Below, piece by piece: positions 16,240 through 19,021 of a stretch of 19,021 nt of DNA. A program made the position numbers and the translations under genes. Origin of the DNA: JAWXVD01 sp044425705. Its GTDB lineage: Bacteria > Bacillota > Clostridia > Lachnospirales > Lachnospiraceae. The DNA lies in NCBI GenBank assembly GCA_044425705.1, contig JAWXVD010000064.1, positions 1 to 19,021 on the forward strand. Reading direction: 5' to 3'. Within the stretch, counting starts at the first letter, position 1; every line of letters begins with the position of its first letter. The notes beneath the pieces are model-generated. The model saw nothing but the letters and a program-made list of their open reading frames with translations, ran no database searches and had not been told where the DNA came from.

Positions 16240-17469
16240 TTATTCTTCCATCGCTAAATCTAGTACTGTATGATATAAAACATTGGCACCATCAGCACAA
16301 TCCTCTGCTGTGCTCCATTCATCTTTACTATGGCTAATACCATCTTTTGAACGAATGAAAATCATGCCCATTGGACAAAAATCTGCAAATGCAGAAGAAT
16401 CATGTCCTGCTCCACTTGGCATTCTAAATGGTTCTAATCCTGCTACTTCACAAGCATTGGCAATTTTATCTTGAATATGATCTGCACAAGGTTTTCCTTC
16501 TGCATCCTTCATCATAATGTTAATTTCCATTTCCACTTGACGTTTTGCACAAATAGCTTCTGCTTTTTCTTTCATCACTGCAAACATTTCATCACGAAGT
16601 GAGGCTTGTTGATTTCTCATATCAATGCTAAATTTTACTTTACCAGGAATCACATTTACCCCTCCTGGAAATGCTTCAATTTTGCCTACTGTAGCTACGG
16701 CATTTGGATATTTTTTCACTTCTTCCTCAATCATCAACATAATTTCTGCTGAAGCTGCCATTGGATCTTTTCTTAAATTCATTGGTGTAGTTCCTGCATG
16801 AGAGGCAGTTCCTTTGATGACAAATTCACCACGGATTTGACAACAGATTCCTGTCACCACACCAACCGACAAGTTTTTACTCTCTAATACTGCACCTTGT
16901 TCTATATGTAATTCGAGATGCGCTTTCGCATATCCTTCTGGTAACTGTGCTTCTTCCACATGTGCAGGATCAATACCACAAGCTGTTAAACATTCCACAA
17001 CTGTTTTTCCATCTTTATCTGCATGAGTCATTATGCCTTTATCATATACACCTGTTAGATGACCAGCTCCTGAATAACTACCAATAAAACGTGTAGCCTC
17101 TTCATCACGGTAAGCCAATACTTCTACCGTACACTTAGGTTTGATCCCTTGTTCATTCATAGTCTGTAGCACTTCTACTCCACCAAGAACGCCAAGTCTT
17201 CCATCAAAAATACCACCACCATATACAGAATCAATATGAGAACCTATCATCACAACTGGTGCCTCTGGGTTTTCACCTACAAGACGACCTACTAAATTTC
17301 CTGCAAGATCCATATGAACTTCTAATCCCGCTTCTTCCATATATCTAGCTACTAATTCATGAGCTTGGCCTTCTTCATCAGAAAGAGCCAAACAATATAG
17401 TCCATCTTTCTTGTTTCCAACCACACCTAGCTCTAATAATCTATTGAACAGTCTCTTTTTATTTATCAT
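16240..17469 (-). CDS. M20 ureido-acid amidohydrolase (carbamoylase / ureidoglycolate hydrolase type)
   Basis: This 409-residue member of the hydantoinase/carbamoylase group of M20 hydrolases has the same metal set as AllC: His78 in GSHID, Asp89, Glu124 in RDEEATRF, His188 in ELHIEQG and His380 in GISH. GTASHAGTTP and PSGAGHDSS are also present. It lacks the AllC signature at the N-terminus and in RDEEATRF, so it acts on a related ureido compound. Candidates are ureidoglycolate (giving glyoxylate, CO2 and ammonia), ureidoglycine, or an N-carbamoyl amino acid. In this operon ureidoglycolate is attractive because PucG needs glyoxylate. The start codon overlaps the stop codon of the transporter gene (ATGA), so the two are translationally coupled, and the enzyme's substrate may be what the transporter brings in. 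Confidence 0.85.
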   Translation of the reverse strand: MINKKRLFNRLLELGVVGNKKDGLYCLALSDEEGQAHELVARYMEEAGLEVHMDLAGNLVGRLVGENPEAPVVMIGSHIDSVYGGGIFDGRLGVLGGVEVLQTMNEQGIKPKCTVEVLAYRDEEATRFIGSYSGAGHLTGVYDKGIMTHADKDGKTVVECLTACGIDPAHVEEAQLPEGYAKAHLELHIEQGAVLESKNLSVGVVTGICCQIRGEFVIKGTASHAGTTPMNLRKDPMAASAEIMLMIEEEVKKYPNAVATVGKIEAFPGGVNVIPGKVKFSIDMRNQQASLRDEMFAVMKEKAEAICAKRQVEMEINIMMKDAEGKPCADHIQDKIANACEVAGLEPFRMPSGAGHDSSAFADFCPMGMIFIRSKDGISHSKDEWSTAEDCADGANVLYHTVLDLAMEE

Positions 17470-18707
17470 ACGTAAGGAACCTCTTTTTTCTCATTGTATA
17501 CATCTCTATCTAATTCACCTAATTTACTTGAAACTAACATACCTATCATAACGTCAACATCAACATTCATAATAGTTCTGAACATACCTGAGAACCAGTC
17601 AATACCAATCAAGATAGCGATGCTTTCTAGTGGAAGACCTAGTGAAGTTGCAAGGAATGTATAAACAATTACCATTCCACCTGGCACAACAATTGTACCC
17701 ATACACATTAAACAAGATAATAAAATTGCCATAACCATTTGATATGGTGTTAATGTAATTCCGGTTGCTTGACTCATAAAGAATACTGCAAGTACATAAC
17801 ATTGTACTGCACCACAACTATTCATTGACATCGTAATAGGACCTGTAAAATCTGCAACTTTTCTACTTACACCAAATTTTGTTACTGCATCTTCCATTTT
17901 TGTTGGTAAACAAATTGCTGAAGATGTTGTAGTTAAAGCCATCATAGACATTTTTGCAAATTTCCCTGGCATTTTAAGTGGGTTCACTTTACAAAGTGCG
18001 CCAGTAAGTGGCATGTATAATGCAAATTGAATCAAATCTCCAATTAATAATGCTCCTAAAAATTTCATCATTGGTATCACTACTGAAAAACCTGTTACAC
18101 CTGCTACATTTGCTAATAAACAGAAAATACCGATAGGTGCAATCTTCATAACCATTTTGATAATATTCATAATGATTTGATTAAATCCTGTAATAAACTC
18201 TACAATGTTTTTATTTCCACTTTCTCTTGTATATGTTCCCATTGCTACACCAAAGAAAAGCGCAAATACGATACATGGAATCATAGATCCTGATGCCATT
18301 GCCTCTACTACATTTGTAGAAACAAAACTCAATAAGGTATCTTGTAATGATGAAGCTTCTACTGTTGTATATTCTGTAGCTGCATCAACGATTGTAATAC
18401 CTAGTCCCGGTTGAATAAATTGTGCTAACAACAAACCAATTCCTGCTGAAACTAAGGTGAAACCAATAATCCATTTAAAGGTATGAAATCCCATTTTACC
18501 AACACTGTTTCCATCTCCACCACCTACTGCCGCAGATACTGCTGTCATAACTAGTAATACAACTGACATTTGAATCAAACGAATAAATATATTTCCAATA
18601 AATACTAAATTAGCACACCATTCTCCTACTAGTGAACCAAACACGATACCTGCTACTGTTGCAATTAAAATTTGCGTAGTTAATGATACTTTCTTAAATT
18701 TTTCCAT
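17466..18707 (-). CDS. DAACS-family carboxylate:cation symporter, probable ureide importer
   Basis: This 413-residue integral membrane protein belongs to the dicarboxylate/amino acid:cation symporter fold: hydrophobic helices throughout, the TTTSSA serine-rich hairpin (259-264), VPGGM (341-345) and the last helix GIDWFSGMFRTIMN (368-381). Two substrate-site signatures differ from glutamate transporters: the usual NMDGT is replaced by SMNSC (294-298), and the Asp that binds the amino group is Gly374, while the carboxylate-binding Arg377 and Asn381 remain. That argues for an anionic substrate without an alpha-amino group. As the first gene of the operon, overlapping a ureido-acid hydrolase, allantoate or a related ureide is the best guess. 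The ATG at 18707 follows AGGAAGG by eight bases. Confidence 0.85.
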   Translation of the reverse strand: MEKFKKVSLTTQILIATVAGIVFGSLVGEWCANLVFIGNIFIRLIQMSVVLLVMTAVSAAVGGGDGNSVGKMGFHTFKWIIGFTLVSAGIGLLLAQFIQPGLGITIVDAATEYTTVEASSLQDTLLSFVSTNVVEAMASGSMIPCIVFALFFGVAMGTYTRESGNKNIVEFITGFNQIIMNIIKMVMKIAPIGIFCLLANVAGVTGFSVVIPMMKFLGALLIGDLIQFALYMPLTGALCKVNPLKMPGKFAKMSMMALTTTSSAICLPTKMEDAVTKFGVSRKVADFTGPITMSMNSCGAVQCYVLAVFFMSQATGITLTPYQMVMAILLSCLMCMGTIVVPGGMVIVYTFLATSLGLPLESIAILIGIDWFSGMFRTIMNVDVDVMIGMLVSSKLGELDRDVYNEKKEVPYV

Positions 18708-18754
18708 CTTAATAACCTTCCTTTTCTCTTACGTTTCATTGTAACTTTTTTTAA

Positions 18755-18782
18755 ATTATAATGCATTATCACGAACATACAA
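18755..18782 (-). promoter_or_regulatory. Candidate promoter of the ureide operon
   Basis: On the minus strand TTGTAT (18782-18777), a 16-base spacer and a perfect TATAAT (18760-18755) precede the transporter gene by about 40 bases of leader. The weak -35 fits a promoter that needs an activator, which would agree with PucR control. Confidence 0.45.
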
Positions 18783-18814
18783 TTCCTAAACTAGATATTG
18801 TTCGCTTTGACCAA
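18772..18814 (-). promoter_or_regulatory. Candidate operator region: inverted repeat and PucR-box-like site
   Basis: CGAACA (18772-18777) and TGTTCG (18799-18804) form an inverted repeat that flanks the -35 element. Just upstream, TTGGTCAA on the minus strand (18814-18807) differs by one base from the TTGGTTAA core described for the B. subtilis PucR box; it is about 62 bases before the expected start, a usual activator position. Both are short motifs and could be chance. Confidence 0.3.
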
Positions 18815-18849
18815 TTTTATATTTCTCATCCCTCCCTTCCTCTAAAAAA

Positions 18850-18889
18850 GACGCATTTTCCCTAGGGGAAAAAACGCCTTTGTTTTTTT
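18850..18889. terminator. Bidirectional intrinsic terminator upstream of the ureide operon
   Basis: Arms at 18850-18862 and 18866-18878 form a 13-bp stem with one mismatch and two wobble pairs around a tiny CTA loop. On the minus strand it is followed by six T (18849-18844); on the plus strand by TTTG and seven T. It should isolate the ureide operon from a gene beyond the right edge. Confidence 0.75.
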
Positions 18890-18908
18890 AATGTTACATG
18901 TTTGGTTG

Positions 18909-18943
18909 GGATGTCAAAACTAGCTGTTTAAAGTGGCATCCCT
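18909..18943. repeat. Inverted repeat of unknown role (GGGATG...CATCCC)
   Basis: GGGATGTC and GGCATCCC pair over 8 bp with one G-U, and the 19-base loop contains a further AAAC/GTTT pairing. It lies beyond the terminator at 18850-18889 and so would belong to the transcript of an upstream gene, or be a DNA site. I do not recognise it as a known riboswitch. The rest of 18890-19021 shows no gene. Confidence 0.35.
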
Positions 18944-19002
18944 GAAATTATAAACACTTTTTTCAGATTTCGCCTATATTTCACTAGTTTTATCTTATAT
19001 AA

Positions 19003-19021
19003 ATGGGGATATCTTCCCCAT
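19003..19021. repeat. Hairpin at the right edge
   Basis: ATGGGGA and TCCCCAT pair perfectly over 7 bp around a five-base loop and reach the last base of the window, so the stem may continue outside. On the minus strand it is followed by TTTATAT, so it may be part of a terminator of a gene to the right. It cannot be judged further from this window. Confidence 0.35.

Noticed and set aside
18891..18917. TTGACA on the minus strand at 18917-18912 as a second promoter of the ureide operon
   Set aside because: The -10 (TAACAT) is only 15 bases away, and transcripts would run at once into the strong terminator at 18850-18878. An attenuator is conceivable but unsupported.

Overview
This is a low-GC, AT-rich window that looks clostridial, most likely Lachnospiraceae-like (inferred from codon and base use, strong AGGAG-type ribosome sites, the Rho and PucR types, and the anaerobic purine-ring genes; not proven). 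Every credible gene lies on the minus strand, so transcription runs from high to low coordinates. I see no tRNA, CRISPR array, transposase or plus-strand gene.

Right half, about 18815 to 6857: a coherent ureide (allantoate) catabolic locus. In transcription order it holds a DAACS-type carboxylate:cation symporter, an M20 ureido-acid amidohydrolase, allantoate amidohydrolase AllC, a single 1006-residue protein that joins AllF (FdrA) to AllG (YlbE, DUF1116), AllH (YlbF, DUF2877), the carbamate kinase AllK, then the PucR activator and a PucG-type ureidoglycine-glyoxylate aminotransferase. Read together: allantoate is imported or made elsewhere; AllC gives ureidoglycine; PucG transaminates it with glyoxylate to oxalurate plus glycine; AllFG and AllH phosphorolyse oxalurate to oxamate and carbamoyl phosphate; AllK makes ATP from the latter. 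The E. coli genes allD, allE and allB are not here. The second M20 enzyme could supply the glyoxylate that PucG needs.

Middle, 6856 to 2917: an intracellular subtilisin-like protease whose ribosome site sits in a hairpin, a possible 42-residue small protein, the transcription terminator Rho, and an OFA-type MFS transporter closed by a clear intrinsic terminator.

Left part, 2916 to 1: a two-component system (OmpR/PhoB-type regulator, then HAMP histidine kinase). Its leader carries two tandem copies of a 71-73 bp element built of two hairpins. A third copy of the same element lies in frame inside allH, adding about 24 residues. Three 26-bp inverted repeats (RTTACRG-N12-CTGTAAC) surround the two-component operon. 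The left edge carries two near-identical strong promoters pointing out of the window, in a layout like that of a stable-RNA operon.

The observations most worth following are the in-frame palindromic element in allH, the AllF-AllG fusion, and the rewired oxalurate route.
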